Notes: generated by a model from the sequence alone, not told the origin. DNA of 64,000 nt from Alicyclobacillus sp. (GCF_023511815.1 NZ_JAIMAV010000005.1:1-64000); one strand, 5' to 3'; positions 28,592 to 39,450 are shown, counted from the stretch's first letter. A program made the numbers and translations.

Positions 28592-29929
28592 TCAGCAGCA
28601 GTAGCGCCGGCGGCTTTTGCGCTGGCGTTCCGCGGGGTCGGGGAAGTCGTCGGGATCGTCCTCGTCGGGCGCCATCATGTGGCGGCCGCGCTCCGAGTCG
28701 ACCTTCCCCGCGGCCGCCTTGGCGTCGGGCGATCCCGGCACCTGCCCGACATTCTCAAACGTGCCGAAGACCGTCGGTTTTCCATCCTTCACCACCTGCC
28801 GGCCCTTCGCGAACACGTGTTGGATCTCGAACGCGTCGTTCGTCAGGACGAGGTCTGCGGCGAGCCCTTCCTGGATGCGGCCCTTGCGGCCGAGTTTGAG
28901 GACGCGGGCGACGTTGCGCGTCACCATCGCGACGGCCACCTCCACGGGCACCTCCTCCTCGACGATGGCGTCCCGGGTCTCCTCCCACAGGGTCGCGATG
29001 GACCCGATGCCCATGGCGACGAGTTTCCCGCGATCGTCGAAAATGGGCGAGCTGCCGTTGCTGTCGGAGCTCATGGTGATGTGTTTGGGATTCACGCCGG
29101 CGTCGAGCAGCTTCCGGATGGCCTGAGACGGTTTCACGGAGATGTGGTCGTGCGCGTCGGGCCGGATCCCGGAGGTCACGTCGACATAACCGCCCTCCTT
29201 GCCGTACCGGATGGCGTCCTGGAGCAGGTCCGGGTTGCGGTTGAGATGCGTGGGCGTGAACATCTCCCGCGGCAATTCGGTCCGCTTGAGCAGTTCGAAC
29301 AGGATGGACAGGCGCGTGTCGTCGTCTCCGACATGCAGGTGCAACACGCCCGCCTTGCCGGCCAGCAGTCCGCCGACGCGCGCCTCGCTCGCCAGCTCGG
29401 CCAGCTCCTGCTCGCTCGGGTGGCTGGACCGCGTGTCGGAGATGGCGATTTCGCCGACGCCAATCACCTTGTCAATCAGCACGATGTCGCTGCGCGGGGT
29501 GCCGGTGATGGTGCGCGTCGGGATCTGATAGGCGCCACAGTAGATGTAGGTGGTGACGCCCTCAAACTCCAGCCCGTTGGCCTTTGCGAGCAGCTCTCGC
29601 GTGTTTCGCGTCACCCCGTCGGTGCCGAGTACGCCGACCAGGGTGGTGACGCCCGCGGTGGTGATGTGGCTGAGGGAGATCTCGGGGGTCCGGTAGTGAA
29701 AGCCCCCTTCTCCGCCGCCGCCGGCCATGTGCACGTGTTGATCGATGAGGCCGGGGAACAGGATGAGCCCTCGCGCGTCGATCTCGCGCACGAGCGGCAC
29801 ACTTCCATGAAACGACAGGTCCTCGCCGATGGCGAGAATCTGGTCCTGGCAGAACAGGACGTCGCGCGATCCCAGGGGGTCCGGCGCGTAGATCCGCGCC
29901 CCTTTGATGAGCGTCAGCGGCGCTTCCAC
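28592..29929 (-). CDS. iadA: beta-aspartyl-peptidase (isoaspartyl dipeptidase)
   Basis: GLILFPGLIDQHVHMAGGGGEGGFHYRTPE, GVTTLVGVLGTDGVTRN, VGEIAISDTRSSHPS, LHLHVGDD. Confidence 0.92.
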   Translation of the reverse strand: MEAPLTLIKGARIYAPDPLGSRDVLFCQDQILAIGEDLSFHGSVPLVREIDARGLILFPGLIDQHVHMAGGGGEGGFHYRTPEISLSHITTAGVTTLVGVLGTDGVTRNTRELLAKANGLEFEGVTTYIYCGAYQIPTRTITGTPRSDIVLIDKVIGVGEIAISDTRSSHPSEQELAELASEARVGGLLAGKAGVLHLHVGDDDTRLSILFELLKRTELPREMFTPTHLNRNPDLLQDAIRYGKEGGYVDVTSGIRPDAHDHISVKPSQAIRKLLDAGVNPKHITMSSDSNGSSPIFDDRGKLVAMGIGSIATLWEETRDAIVEEEVPVEVAVAMVTRNVARVLKLGRKGRIQEGLAADLVLTNDAFEIQHVFAKGRQVVKDGKPTVFGTFENVGQVPGSPDAKAAAGKVDSERGRHMMAPDEDDPDDFPDPAERQRKSRRRYCC

Positions 29930-29996
29930 AGGGTATCCACCTCCGGTTCAGAACGTGGGCCGTGGATAGTGTTGCCAAACCCGGAGGAGGGAATCC

Positions 29997-31730
29997 CTAT
30001 GGGGCCGGCGGGAGCCCATTGGGGGTGAACCGGTACCAATTCATCTGTCCGCCCGGTTGAAACCACAGGTCGTCTCCGCGCGCCTGCGCCTGCTGGACCC
30101 AGTGGCCGAGCGCGATGGCATGGAGGCGATCGTCGGCCAGCGTGAACATGGCCTGGCGGCCGGAGAAGTTCGTCATGGCCGGCTCGACGAGGTGTCGGGT
30201 CTCGAAATAAACGACGTCCCACCCCACCGCGTACCAGCTGTACTGGCCATCCCCGTTGGTCAACCGGGCGATGGGCGTGAGGTGGTTTTCCCCCTCTCGC
30301 CAGTGGTACAGCCAGATCTCCTGGACGTCACCGGATTGGGGAATGGCGGATACGGCGATGACGGCGCCATCCGCAACACGGTAGAGGCCGAATGGATAGA
30401 GTTGATACGATCCGGTGGATGCCGCCCCATCGGGATGCGATCCGGCGGATGCCGCATCGCTCGTGCTCTTCGATCCGTCAGGCGGCGGACCACCCGGCTG
30501 CGCGTTCGCCGCGGTGTCGACGGTCTCTCCGGTCAACGCCACGCCGGCTTTGGATGCCTCCGTCACCCCCGTGGCGCCACCGCCGGAGGCGGCCCTGTTC
30601 GACTTCGCCCCATCCTGGGAAAGGGTTGGGTTCGCCGGTCCGGGTGCTTCGCTCCTGTCCCCGCTTCCGCTGGTGCCATTGCCGGGCGCGGTGGCGTCTG
30701 TGGACGCGGTGCCTCCGCCTGGCGGGGTTGCGTTTGCCGGTCCGGGTGCTTCGCTCCTGTCCCCGCTTCCGCCGGTGCCATTTCCGGGCGCGGTGGCGTC
30801 TGTGGACGCGGTGCCTCCGCCTGGCGGGGTGGCGTTCGTCGGTGCGGTGTCGCCGCCTGGCGGGGAGGCGTTTGTGGACGCGGTGCCTCCGCCCGGCGGG
30901 GTGGCGTTCGTGGACGCGGTGCCGCTGCCGGGCGGGCTACTGTTACCGGACGGAGTGGCGTCTGTGGACGCCGTCCCGTTTCCCGCGGCGTCGTGCGGGG
31001 TGGCGGCCGGGGACCACCGCGTCCAACCATCCTGTGCGGGGCCGGCCTTCCCAGGACTGCCGTACACCGGCAGCGTCGTCAGGGTCACCGCATCCTCGGT
31101 GAGGCTCGCGACCGGATGGCGAAACGGGGTGTATTCGAGGACCGCGGGGCTTCGGGCCGGACCACGCTGTCCGTCCGGGCGCATGAGCGTGGGCGGGATG
31201 GGCCACCACAGCACGCCGCGGCTGAGCGCAATGGCCAAAATCCTTCCGGGCAGCGCGGCCGGGACGGTGACCCGACCCTCGGCCGTGGTGAGGGTGCTCT
31301 GGTGGAAACTGGTGCGCGGATTGACGCCATATTGCAGCACCACCGCCGCGGATCCCGGTCCGGGGGCGGGCGGACCGCTGGCGGGGATGACTCGTCCGCC
31401 CTGCACAGGGCTGAAACCCACATCACGCGCGGGTGGCGGAGGTGGTGTGGCACCGGCGGACGGTCCCGTCGCATCGCCCGGCGGTTTCGTCGGCGATCCG
31501 GGCCCCTCCGCGGCTCCGGGCCCCGGTGTGGGTGAAGTGCCTCTTTGCGCCGCACCGGAGGTGCTTGTCCGGTTGGCCGGGGAGGAGACGGCCGACGTGG
31601 TGCCCGCGACCTCTGAGGCCGCTCGCCGGTCATGGATCCACACGGAGCCGCCGAGGATGACGGCGCTGGCGGCGGCGGTCAACAGGGGCGGCCACAGCGT
31701 GGAGAGTCGGAGCGGGTGTCGCAGAGGCAT
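29997..31730 (-). CDS. hypothetical single-TM protein with tandem-repeat Gly/Pro/Thr/Ser stalk
   Basis: 577 aa, N-terminal TM, repeats of PPGGGTAST(N/D)AT, C-terminal folded-looking domain. Confidence 0.65.
   Translation of the reverse strand: MPLRHPLRLSTLWPPLLTAAASAVILGGSVWIHDRRAASEVAGTTSAVSSPANRTSTSGAAQRGTSPTPGPGAAEGPGSPTKPPGDATGPSAGATPPPPPARDVGFSPVQGGRVIPASGPPAPGPGSAAVVLQYGVNPRTSFHQSTLTTAEGRVTVPAALPGRILAIALSRGVLWWPIPPTLMRPDGQRGPARSPAVLEYTPFRHPVASLTEDAVTLTTLPVYGSPGKAGPAQDGWTRWSPAATPHDAAGNGTASTDATPSGNSSPPGSGTASTNATPPGGGTASTNASPPGGDTAPTNATPPGGGTASTDATAPGNGTGGSGDRSEAPGPANATPPGGGTASTDATAPGNGTSGSGDRSEAPGPANPTLSQDGAKSNRAASGGGATGVTEASKAGVALTGETVDTAANAQPGGPPPDGSKSTSDAASAGSHPDGAASTGSYQLYPFGLYRVADGAVIAVSAIPQSGDVQEIWLYHWREGENHLTPIARLTNGDGQYSWYAVGWDVVYFETRHLVEPAMTNFSGRQAMFTLADDRLHAIALGHWVQQAQARGDDLWFQPGGQMNWYRFTPNGLPPAP
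30631..30950. repeat. in-frame tandem repeats: 102-bp period (about 2 copies) followed by 36-bp units (about 3 copies)
   Basis: TTCGCCGGTCCGGGTGCTTCGCTCCTGTCCCCGCTTCC at 30631 and again (TTTGCC...) at 30733; GGCGGGGTGGCGTTCGT-type 36-bp units from about 30823. Confidence 0.8.
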
Positions 31731-31872
31731 GCAAATCCTCCTCTCGTCCGGGAGGTCGCGTCGTCCGGTCGCGTGCGTCGGACCACTATGCTCGATTGTA
31801 ACCGAAATCTAGCGGGGTATGGTAGACTGTGGCCACACAGGAAGACAGATAGAGATACAGGGGGATGAAGGA

Positions 31873-32223
31873 ATGAGATGGAAAGTGTTGGGGCTCGCGG
31901 TGTTCGCCGTGGTGATTGCCGTGTTCACTCTGGTGAACGCCGAGACCGTGACCGTGAACTTCCTTTTCCGCCGTGTTGAGGTCAATCTGATTCTCGTGAT
32001 TCTCGTCTCGATTCTGGTCGGCATGGTCCTGATGGCTGGGCTGTGGTCCACGTGGGCCTGGCGGCTTCGCGGTGAGCGGAATGCCCTCCGCAGACGCGCC
32101 GAGGCGTTGGAGGCCCAGCTGCAGGAGGCGGTGTCATCCGGGGATGGCCCTTCTCCCGCCGATTCGGAGACCTCTCGTTCTGGGAGCGGGCAGGCGGCGC
32201 CGGACGAAACCGGACGGGAATGA
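31873..32223 (+). CDS. LapA family (DUF1049) membrane protein
   Basis: MRWKVLGLAVFAVVIAVFTLVNAETVTVNFLFRRVEVNLILVILVSILVGMVLMAGLW plus coiled-coil tail. Confidence 0.85.
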   Translation: MRWKVLGLAVFAVVIAVFTLVNAETVTVNFLFRRVEVNLILVILVSILVGMVLMAGLWSTWAWRLRGERNALRRRAEALEAQLQEAVSSGDGPSPADSETSRSGSGQAAPDETGRE

Positions 32224-32302
32224 GGGCAGGGGGGCGTCGGAGCGCTTGGGGAGCGGGGGCGCTGAGGGAGCGGGGGCACCGTCCCAACCCGGAAAGAACA
32301 GA

Positions 32303-32334
32303 GGCGCCACCCAGCGCTGAGGCTGGGTGGCGCC
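32303..32334 (-). terminator. strong hairpin terminator downstream of sodA
   Basis: Perfect 13-bp stem ggcgccacccagc/gctgggtggcgcc; U-rich tail (tctgttcttt) on the minus strand. Confidence 0.75.
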
Positions 32335-32378
32335 TTGAGCAAAGGGTCCGAGGACATTGCGGACCCTCCGAATCGCAA

Positions 32379-32990
32379 TCACTTCACGGCCGCTTCGTAG
32401 CGCTTGCCGACCTCCGCCCAGTTGACGACGTTCCACCAGGCCGCGATGTAGTCCGGGCGCTTGTTCTGGTACTTCAGGTAGTACGCGTGCTCCCAGACGT
32501 CCAGGCCGAGGATCGGCGTCTTGCCCTCCATGAGCGGGTTGTCCTGGTTCGGGGTGCTGGTGATGGCCAGCTTGCCGTTGTCCACCACAAGCCACGCCCA
32601 ACCGCTGCCGAACCGTCCGGCCGCCGCTTTGGAGAACTCGTCCTTGAACTTCTCGAAGCTGCCGAACGTGCTGTTGATGGCGTCCGCCAGCGCACCGGTC
32701 GGCTGTCCGCCGCCGTTCGGGCTCATGATCTCCCAGAACAGGCTGTGGTTGGCGTGCCCGCCGCCGTTGTTGCGCACCGCGGTGCGGATGGACTCCGGCA
32801 CGCTGTTGATGCCGCGCAACAGCTCGTCCAAGGACTTGGCCTGCAGATCCGCATGCCCCTCGAGCGCCGCGTTCAGGTTGTTGACATAGGTTCCGTGGTG
32901 ACGGTCATGGTGAATGCGCATCGTCTGCTCGTCGATGTGCGGCTCCAGCGCGTTGTAGTCGTAAGGAAGCGGTGGGAGTTCATGCGCCAT
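32379..32990 (-). CDS. sodA: superoxide dismutase (Fe/Mn)
   Basis: [46 protein letters not shown]...[30 protein letters not shown]. Confidence 0.96.
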   Translation of the reverse strand: MAHELPPLPYDYNALEPHIDEQTMRIHHDRHHGTYVNNLNAALEGHADLQAKSLDELLRGINSVPESIRTAVRNNGGGHANHSLFWEIMSPNGGGQPTGALADAINSTFGSFEKFKDEFSKAAAGRFGSGWAWLVVDNGKLAITSTPNQDNPLMEGKTPILGLDVWEHAYYLKYQNKRPDYIAAWWNVVNWAEVGKRYEAAVK

Positions 32991-33034
32991 GATGGATCCC
33001 TCCTATGTACTGTGGGATGGATTGACACAACCTC

Positions 33035-33064
33035 ATCTTAGCGCAATCGTTCCGCGATTGCCAA
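33035..33064 (-). promoter_or_regulatory. sodA promoter with palindromic candidate operator in the -35/-10 spacer
   Basis: Minus strand TTGGCA-N18-TAAGAT; spacer overlaps perfect inverted repeat GCAATCG-n5-CGATTGC (33043-33061). Confidence 0.5.
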
Positions 33065-33106
33065 CCGGAGGGACCATCGCATGCCAAATCATCCCCGGCC
33101 CGAGGC

Positions 33107-34177
<1,071 letters not shown>

Positions 34178-34222
34178 GGCGATTCCTCCGATGCGTGCGT
34201 GGCAATGCTTGGACGTATTGCG

Positions 34223-34261
34223 CCGGGCGCGCGGTTGAACGGGGCTCAACCCGGCGCCCGG
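34223..34261. other. 39-nt stem-loop upstream of pyrD (CCGGGCGC..GGTTGA-loop-TCAACC..GCGCCCGG)
   Basis: 14 of 16 stem positions paired with a 2-nt internal mismatch and 7-nt loop. Confidence 0.5.
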
Positions 34262-34447
34262 TGACTTGGAAGGTCGATGTCTCCGGGCCTTCGGGAGCCC
34301 GGTGGAATCGACGCGATCGTCACGACGTCTCTCTGGGAGTGTACCAGCTCGTCCGGAGGGAGGAAAGCGGGCGGGCGACGATTCGCGTAGCGGATGTTTC
34401 GCAGGGGACGATTTGATAAATGCGAAATTTTACCCGTCCGTGATAGT

Positions 34448-34475
34448 TTGATTTATTACGCCTGTGTCATATAAT
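34448..34475 (+). promoter_or_regulatory. sigma-A type promoter for APC permease
   Basis: TTGATT-N16-TATAAT in an AT-rich island. Confidence 0.6.
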
Positions 34476-34537
34476 AAGTTTGACCCAGAGGCACCCAGGG
34501 GCTCTCTGGAGTTTTCCCAATAGAAAGGGGAGATGGT

Positions 34538-36145
34538 ATGGAAGGGAAGTTCAAAAAGAAGCTGACCCTGCTCGACCTCACCTTCCTCGGGCTCGGGTCC
34601 ATCATCGGCTCCGGCTGGTTGTTCGCATCCATGAACGGGGCGCAATTCGCCGGGTCGGTGGCATGGTTGGCTTGGGTGGGCGGCGCCATCGCGGTCTTAT
34701 TGATTGGTCTTGTGTACGGTGAGTTGGCGGCCGCCATCCCGCGCGCGGGCGGATTCGTCCGCTATCCGGAGTACACCCACGGGTCGCTCGTCGGGTACAT
34801 GACCGGCTTCGCCTCCCTGATGGCGTACTCCAGCGTGGCGGGCATCGAGGTGGAGGCGGTGGTCAGCCACGCGTCCTACTATGCTCCTTGGTTGATGGGC
34901 GACAAGGGGCCCTCGTTGGCCGGGACCATCGTCGAAATTCTGTTGCTTCTGGTCTTCTTCCTGCTCAACTACTGGAGCGTCAACGTGTTCGGCAAGGTCA
35001 ACACCATCGTCACGGCGTTCAAGTTCATCGTGCCGACCTGCACCATCATCGCCCTGTTGATGTTCTTCAAGGGGTCGAACCTGTCCGTGGGCGGCGCGGC
35101 GCCGGGCGGCGCCGAGGGTGTGTTCACCGCCATCGCGGGCGGCGGCATCGTGTTCGCCTTCCTCGGATTCCGGCAGGCGGTGGACTTCGGGGCCGAGGCG
35201 AAGAATCCCCAGCGCGACATCCCGCGGGCCATCATCATCGCGGTTTTCCTGGGGACGGCGGTGTACATCCTGTTGCAGCTGGCGTTCCTCGGCGCGGTCC
35301 CCGCGGATGCGCTCGGCCAGGGCTGGGGCCATATCAAAGACGCCATGCCCAAGACGGCCAACTACCCGTTTGTCTGGGTGGCTTCGTCGCTCGGGCTGAC
35401 CTGGCTGTCGACCCTGCTCCTGATTGACGCGGTCATCTCGCCGGCGGGCACGGGGAACATCTACCTGTCCGGAACCGGGCGGGTGCTGTACGCTTGGTCG
35501 AACAACCGGCACTTCTACTCGTTTTTCTCCAAGGTACATCCGAAGACCGGTGTGCCGCGGGCCGCGCTGTGGCTGAGCTTCATCCTCGCCATCGTGTGGA
35601 TCCTGCCGGCGCAATTCGATACCTGGAGCAAGCTGGTGGACGCTGTCACCTCGGCGACGGTGATGACGTACATGGTCGGCCCCATCTCCATGATGTCCAT
35701 GCGTCGGACGCTGCCGAATATGAAGCGGCCATTCCGTCTGCCGGGCGGTCAGATCCTGGCGCCGTTGGCGTTCATCGCCGCCACCTGCATCATCTACTGG
35801 GCGGGATGGAACACCAACCGCTTCCTCATCGGACTGACGCTGGCCTCGCTCATCCTGTACTTCGCGTTCATGGACAAGAGCGACGAGACGCGCGGCCGTC
35901 TGGGCCGGGATTGGCGGGCCGGGGCGTGGCTGGTGGTGTACTACCTGTTCATCCTGGCGATGTCGTACATCGGGGCGTACGGACCGCTGAAAAACCCCTG
36001 GATCCCGGGACCGTATCTCGACACCATCGTCGTCGTGATCGGCGCCATCATTCTCTACTTCTGGGGGCTGAATTCCGCGCTGCCGGAGCCGTCCTTCGAG
36101 ACGGACACCGCGGGCGAGGCGCCGCCGGAGTTTGTCGAGGCGTGA
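34538..36145 (+). CDS. APC family amino acid permease
   Basis: LLDLTFLGLGSIIGSGWLFAS; IPRAGGFVRYPEYTHGSLVGYMTGF; 12+ TM segments. Confidence 0.9.
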   Translation: MEGKFKKKLTLLDLTFLGLGSIIGSGWLFASMNGAQFAGSVAWLAWVGGAIAVLLIGLVYGELAAAIPRAGGFVRYPEYTHGSLVGYMTGFASLMAYSSVAGIEVEAVVSHASYYAPWLMGDKGPSLAGTIVEILLLLVFFLLNYWSVNVFGKVNTIVTAFKFIVPTCTIIALLMFFKGSNLSVGGAAPGGAEGVFTAIAGGGIVFAFLGFRQAVDFGAEAKNPQRDIPRAIIIAVFLGTAVYILLQLAFLGAVPADALGQGWGHIKDAMPKTANYPFVWVASSLGLTWLSTLLLIDAVISPAGTGNIYLSGTGRVLYAWSNNRHFYSFFSKVHPKTGVPRAALWLSFILAIVWILPAQFDTWSKLVDAVTSATVMTYMVGPISMMSMRRTLPNMKRPFRLPGGQILAPLAFIAATCIIYWAGWNTNRFLIGLTLASLILYFAFMDKSDETRGRLGRDWRAGAWLVVYYLFILAMSYIGAYGPLKNPWIPGPYLDTIVVVIGAIILYFWGLNSALPEPSFETDTAGEAPPEFVEA

Positions 36146-36231
36146 ACGAACCGTCCAATCCCGCACCGGTTGCAGGACTCCTTCATCGCACCGGCTGGCG
36201 GAGAGGTTCGCGAAACAAAAATCGAAGACAA

Positions 36232-36258
36232 GGGCCGGAGGGGTCTCCGGCCCTTTTT
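36232..36258 (+). terminator. rho-independent terminator
   Basis: GGGCCGGAG-gggt-CTCCGGCCC followed by TTTTT. Confidence 0.85.
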
Positions 36259-36322
36259 GTCACACGATGGGCCGTTGCGTCGTCAAGTTCTCCGGAGGGT
36301 TTGGCGGGAGGTGAGGGGGACG

Positions 36323-36871
36323 GTGGGACATCTTGCGGGATGCGGCACGGAGGACGCCCTCGCCACCCTGGAGGCCTGGATGGCCGCGTATGGAACGGAC
36401 GTGTTGAACGTGGCCTACTCATACGTTCGCAACTACCATCAGGCGCAGGACATCGCGCAGGACGTGTTTTTGCGGGCGCTCACCAAGATGGACTCGTTCC
36501 GCGGCGAGAGCAGTGTGAAGGCCTGGCTGCTATCCATCACCGTCAATCGCTGCAAGGATCACCTGCGGTCCTGGTCCGTCCGGCACGAGGTGCACGATGA
36601 AGAACAGGTGGCCTTGAGCCGGGCGGCATCCGATACGGAGGCCGAGGCGGTGGGCCGGCTGGAGCGCGAGCGGGTTTGGCAGGCGCTTCAACGGTTGCCG
36701 GTCAAATACCGGGAAGTGGTGGTGCTGTACTACATGCGCGGTCTCCCGGGCCATGAGGTGGCCAGGGTGTTGGGGATCTCGGAGCAGAATGTGCGCACGC
36801 GCCTGCATCGCGGGCGGGCCCTGTTGCGTGAGATGCTGGACGAGGGGGTGGACAGGCATGAACGACTTTGA
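36323..36871 (+). CDS. ECF-type RNA polymerase sigma factor (SigX/SigW-like)
   Basis: AQDIAQDVFLRALTKMDSFRGESSVKAWLLSITVNRCKDHLRSW; LPVKYREVVVLYYMRGLPGHEVARVLGISEQNVRTRLHRGRALL; GTG start inferred. Confidence 0.88.
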   Translation: MGHLAGCGTEDALATLEAWMAAYGTDVLNVAYSYVRNYHQAQDIAQDVFLRALTKMDSFRGESSVKAWLLSITVNRCKDHLRSWSVRHEVHDEEQVALSRAASDTEAEAVGRLERERVWQALQRLPVKYREVVVLYYMRGLPGHEVARVLGISEQNVRTRLHRGRALLREMLDEGVDRHERL

Positions 36872-37841
36872 CGAGGAACTGAAACAGCGCCTGCGGGCAT
36901 TGCCCGAGCTGCCATTCACGCCCGAGCTGGCGGATCAGATTCGGCGGGAGGCCCGCCGGGCGTCCTCGCGCCGCTCGTCATCACGCCGCCGTGGGTCCAC
37001 CTGGTTGGTCGGGGCATCCGGGGTCGGTGTCGCCGCCGCGATGGCGTGGCTCGTGTGGGCAGGCATCGACGCCGACCACAGGGCGTTGCCAAAGCCCAAT
37101 CAGACGTTGTCCGCGTCGGCGAGCCGCGCGGTCTCACCGGCGGATGTCGGCCTGTCGACAGCGCCCATCAGTGTCGGGTTCATCGGGGTGACCGGATCCG
37201 GCGCGGGTCCGCGAGACACCGTGACCGCGACGCTGACCAATGTGGGCACCGTCCCGCTCGGACAGGAGGATGTCTTCGGGGTCCTGAGCTTTCAGTCCGA
37301 TGCGGACAAAGACCTGCTCGGGGCCACCCGCTGGGTCACGTTGGTCGACGCGCCGGCGCAGCCGATTCAGCCGGGGCAGACGGTGACCTGGACGTTCCGG
37401 CCCGTGGGAGCGCCGGCGGATGCACAGGGCAACTTGACTCTGTCACCACGGCTCGTATTCTTTAAGAAGGGACTGGCGCCCGCGGCGCAGGCCGACGTGG
37501 TGTGGCGGACGCCGCGATTGGCGACGGGGCGGATCGCGGTCGAACCGACCTCGCAGTGGCCGAACGGCGAAGCGTTCACGGTGCGCGTCCACGTGTCCAA
37601 CGTTGGTTCCACGCCCGTGCGGCTGCATGACCTGTTGGCCATCCTGTGGTTCACGGAGCCGGGGGCCTCGGAGGACTGGACGGATCACCGTGCGACCCGA
37701 TTCATGGCCCAGGTGGACCCGGATCCGGCCTCGGCGCGCCTGCTCGGCCCGGGGCAGGAGACGGACGTGGTGTTTCGGCTGATTGGGCCGCCCGTGGATT
37801 ACGCCTTGCTGTCCCCCCACGTTCAGTGGATTCTTCGGTAA
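36858..37841 (+). CDS. putative anti-sigma factor / membrane-anchored extracellular protein
   Basis: Start overlaps the sigma gene; single TM (STWLVGASGVGVAAAMAWLVWAGI) and a two-part beta-rich extracellular region. Confidence 0.65.
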   Translation: MNDFDEELKQRLRALPELPFTPELADQIRREARRASSRRSSSRRRGSTWLVGASGVGVAAAMAWLVWAGIDADHRALPKPNQTLSASASRAVSPADVGLSTAPISVGFIGVTGSGAGPRDTVTATLTNVGTVPLGQEDVFGVLSFQSDADKDLLGATRWVTLVDAPAQPIQPGQTVTWTFRPVGAPADAQGNLTLSPRLVFFKKGLAPAAQADVVWRTPRLATGRIAVEPTSQWPNGEAFTVRVHVSNVGSTPVRLHDLLAILWFTEPGASEDWTDHRATRFMAQVDPDPASARLLGPGQETDVVFRLIGPPVDYALLSPHVQWILR

Positions 37842-37854
37842 GGGAGAGAACGGC

Positions 37855-38124
37855 GTGACGACCCGGTTCAGCCTGGCTGAGTTGGCCGAGATGATGCACA
37901 CCGACGTGTCCGTGATCCGCCAGGCCGTCGACGCGCTGGCGGCGGAAGGGAAGCTGACCGCCGAGTCGTTCGTGTTCGGCGATCGCAACTGGCGGATTGC
38001 CCCGACGGACACCAAGCGGATTCAGGATTGGATAGAAGCGCAGCGCGCGGCGGGCCGTATTCCCGCCGAACCCCCGCGCAGACGGGTGGTCAAAAAGCTG
38101 GTGCGCGCCGATGAATCGGAGTGA
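37855..38124 (+). CDS. small HTH-like hypothetical protein
   Basis: MTTRFSLAELAEMMHTDVSVIRQAVDALAAEGKLTAESFVFGDRNWRIAP: winged-helix-like. Confidence 0.5.
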   Translation: MTTRFSLAELAEMMHTDVSVIRQAVDALAAEGKLTAESFVFGDRNWRIAPTDTKRIQDWIEAQRAAGRIPAEPPRRRVVKKLVRADESE

Positions 38125-38149
38125 GCCGCGGTCGATGGCCGCGGCTCAC
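38121..38149. terminator. hairpin overlapping the stop codon (GTGAGCCGCGG-tcgatgg-CCGCGGCTCAC)
   Basis: 11-bp perfect stem; no T-run. Confidence 0.4.
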
Positions 38150-38246
38150 GGCGTTCAATGAATTGCACCCGCACCGGCGGTGATCTACACTGAGGGCGGA
38201 GTGGACATCCTTTTGGATGGACAGGTGAGAAAGGAGTCATTCGAAC

Positions 38247-39362
38247 GTGATCATCGGGGTTCCGAAAGAGCTGAAGGACAACGAGAACCGGGTGGCCATC
38301 ACGCCGGCCGGCGTGCACGCCTTGGTGAGCGCCGGACACCAGGTGATTGTGGAAACCTCCGCCGGGGAGGGCAGCGGCTTTGGCGATGCCGCCTATGAGC
38401 AGGCGGGCGCAAAGATTGCGTCATCGGCGGCGGAGGTGTGGAACTCGGCCAACATGGTGATGAAAGTCAAGGAGCCGCTCCCGGTAGAATATGGATATTT
38501 CCGGAGCGACCTGACCCTGTTCACCTATCTGCACCTGGCGCCGGAGCCGGAGTTGACCAAGGCGCTCATGGACAGCGGCATGATGGCCATCGCGTACGAG
38601 ACGGTTCAATTGCCCGACGGGAGTCTTCCTCTGCTCACGCCGATGAGTGAGGTGGCGGGGCGCATGTCCATCCAGATCGGTGCGCATTTTTTGGAGAAGG
38701 CGCACGGTGGGCGCGGCGAGCTCTTGGGAGGCGTCCCGGGTGTTCCCCCGGCGCGCGTGGTGGTGGTCGGCGGCGGGATCGTCGGCACGAACGCGGCGCG
38801 CATCGCCCTCGGTATGGGCGCGCAGGTGACCATTCTCGACACGAACGTCAACCGGCTGCGCCAGTTGCAGGACATCTTCGGCAGCCAGCTGCGCACGGTG
38901 ATGTCGAACGCCTACAATCTCAGACAGGAGTTGGAAGGTTGTGACCTGCTCGTCGGTGCGGTGCTGATCCCCGGCGCCAGGGCGCCGAAGATCGTCACCG
39001 AAGAGATGGTCAAGGGAATGAATCCGGGGGCCGTGGTGGTGGACGTCGCGATTGACCAGGGAGGGTCGGTCGAGACCATCGACCGCATCACCACACACAG
39101 CGACCCCACCTATGTGAAGCACGGCGTGGTGCATTACGCGGTGGCGAACATGCCGGGCGCGGTCCCGCGCACCTCGACCCTGGCCCTGACGAACGTGACG
39201 GTGCCCTACGCGGTGCAGCTGGCGAATCTCGGACCCGAGGCGGCCGTCCGGGCCAACCCGGCGCTCGCCAAAGGGGTGAATGTCTTTAAGGGCAAGGTGA
39301 CCTACGAGGCGGTCGCGCGGTCCCTGAATCTGACGTACACGCCGTTGGCCGAGGTGGTCTGA
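38247..39362 (+). CDS. ald: alanine dehydrogenase
   Basis: [45 protein letters not shown]...[28 protein letters not shown]. Confidence 0.97.
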   Translation: MIIGVPKELKDNENRVAITPAGVHALVSAGHQVIVETSAGEGSGFGDAAYEQAGAKIASSAAEVWNSANMVMKVKEPLPVEYGYFRSDLTLFTYLHLAPEPELTKALMDSGMMAIAYETVQLPDGSLPLLTPMSEVAGRMSIQIGAHFLEKAHGGRGELLGGVPGVPPARVVVVGGGIVGTNAARIALGMGAQVTILDTNVNRLRQLQDIFGSQLRTVMSNAYNLRQELEGCDLLVGAVLIPGARAPKIVTEEMVKGMNPGAVVVDVAIDQGGSVETIDRITTHSDPTYVKHGVVHYAVANMPGAVPRTSTLALTNVTVPYAVQLANLGPEAAVRANPALAKGVNVFKGKVTYEAVARSLNLTYTPLAEVV

Positions 39363-39450
39363 GCATCCGAATGTGATGCGGTTCTCATCCGTGGACGCGG
39401 GGGCCGGGTACCCTAAGAGGAGAATCGCCCATGGGGAGGAGGAGTCTGGA

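Noticed and set aside
27452-30028. 858-aa plus-strand ORF opposite rnz and iadA
   Set aside because: Antisense to two conserved enzymes with intact catalytic motifs.
30415-31812. 465-aa plus-strand repeat protein (GGVAFVDAVPPP)
   Set aside because: Antisense read-through of the repeat region; the minus-strand frame has an N-terminal TM and non-repetitive folded ends, making it the better coding choice.
34476-34537. Riboswitch/T-box in the leader of the APC permease
   Set aside because: Only a weak CCAGAG/CTCTGG hairpin; no T-box, specifier or known aptamer signature and the leader is too short.
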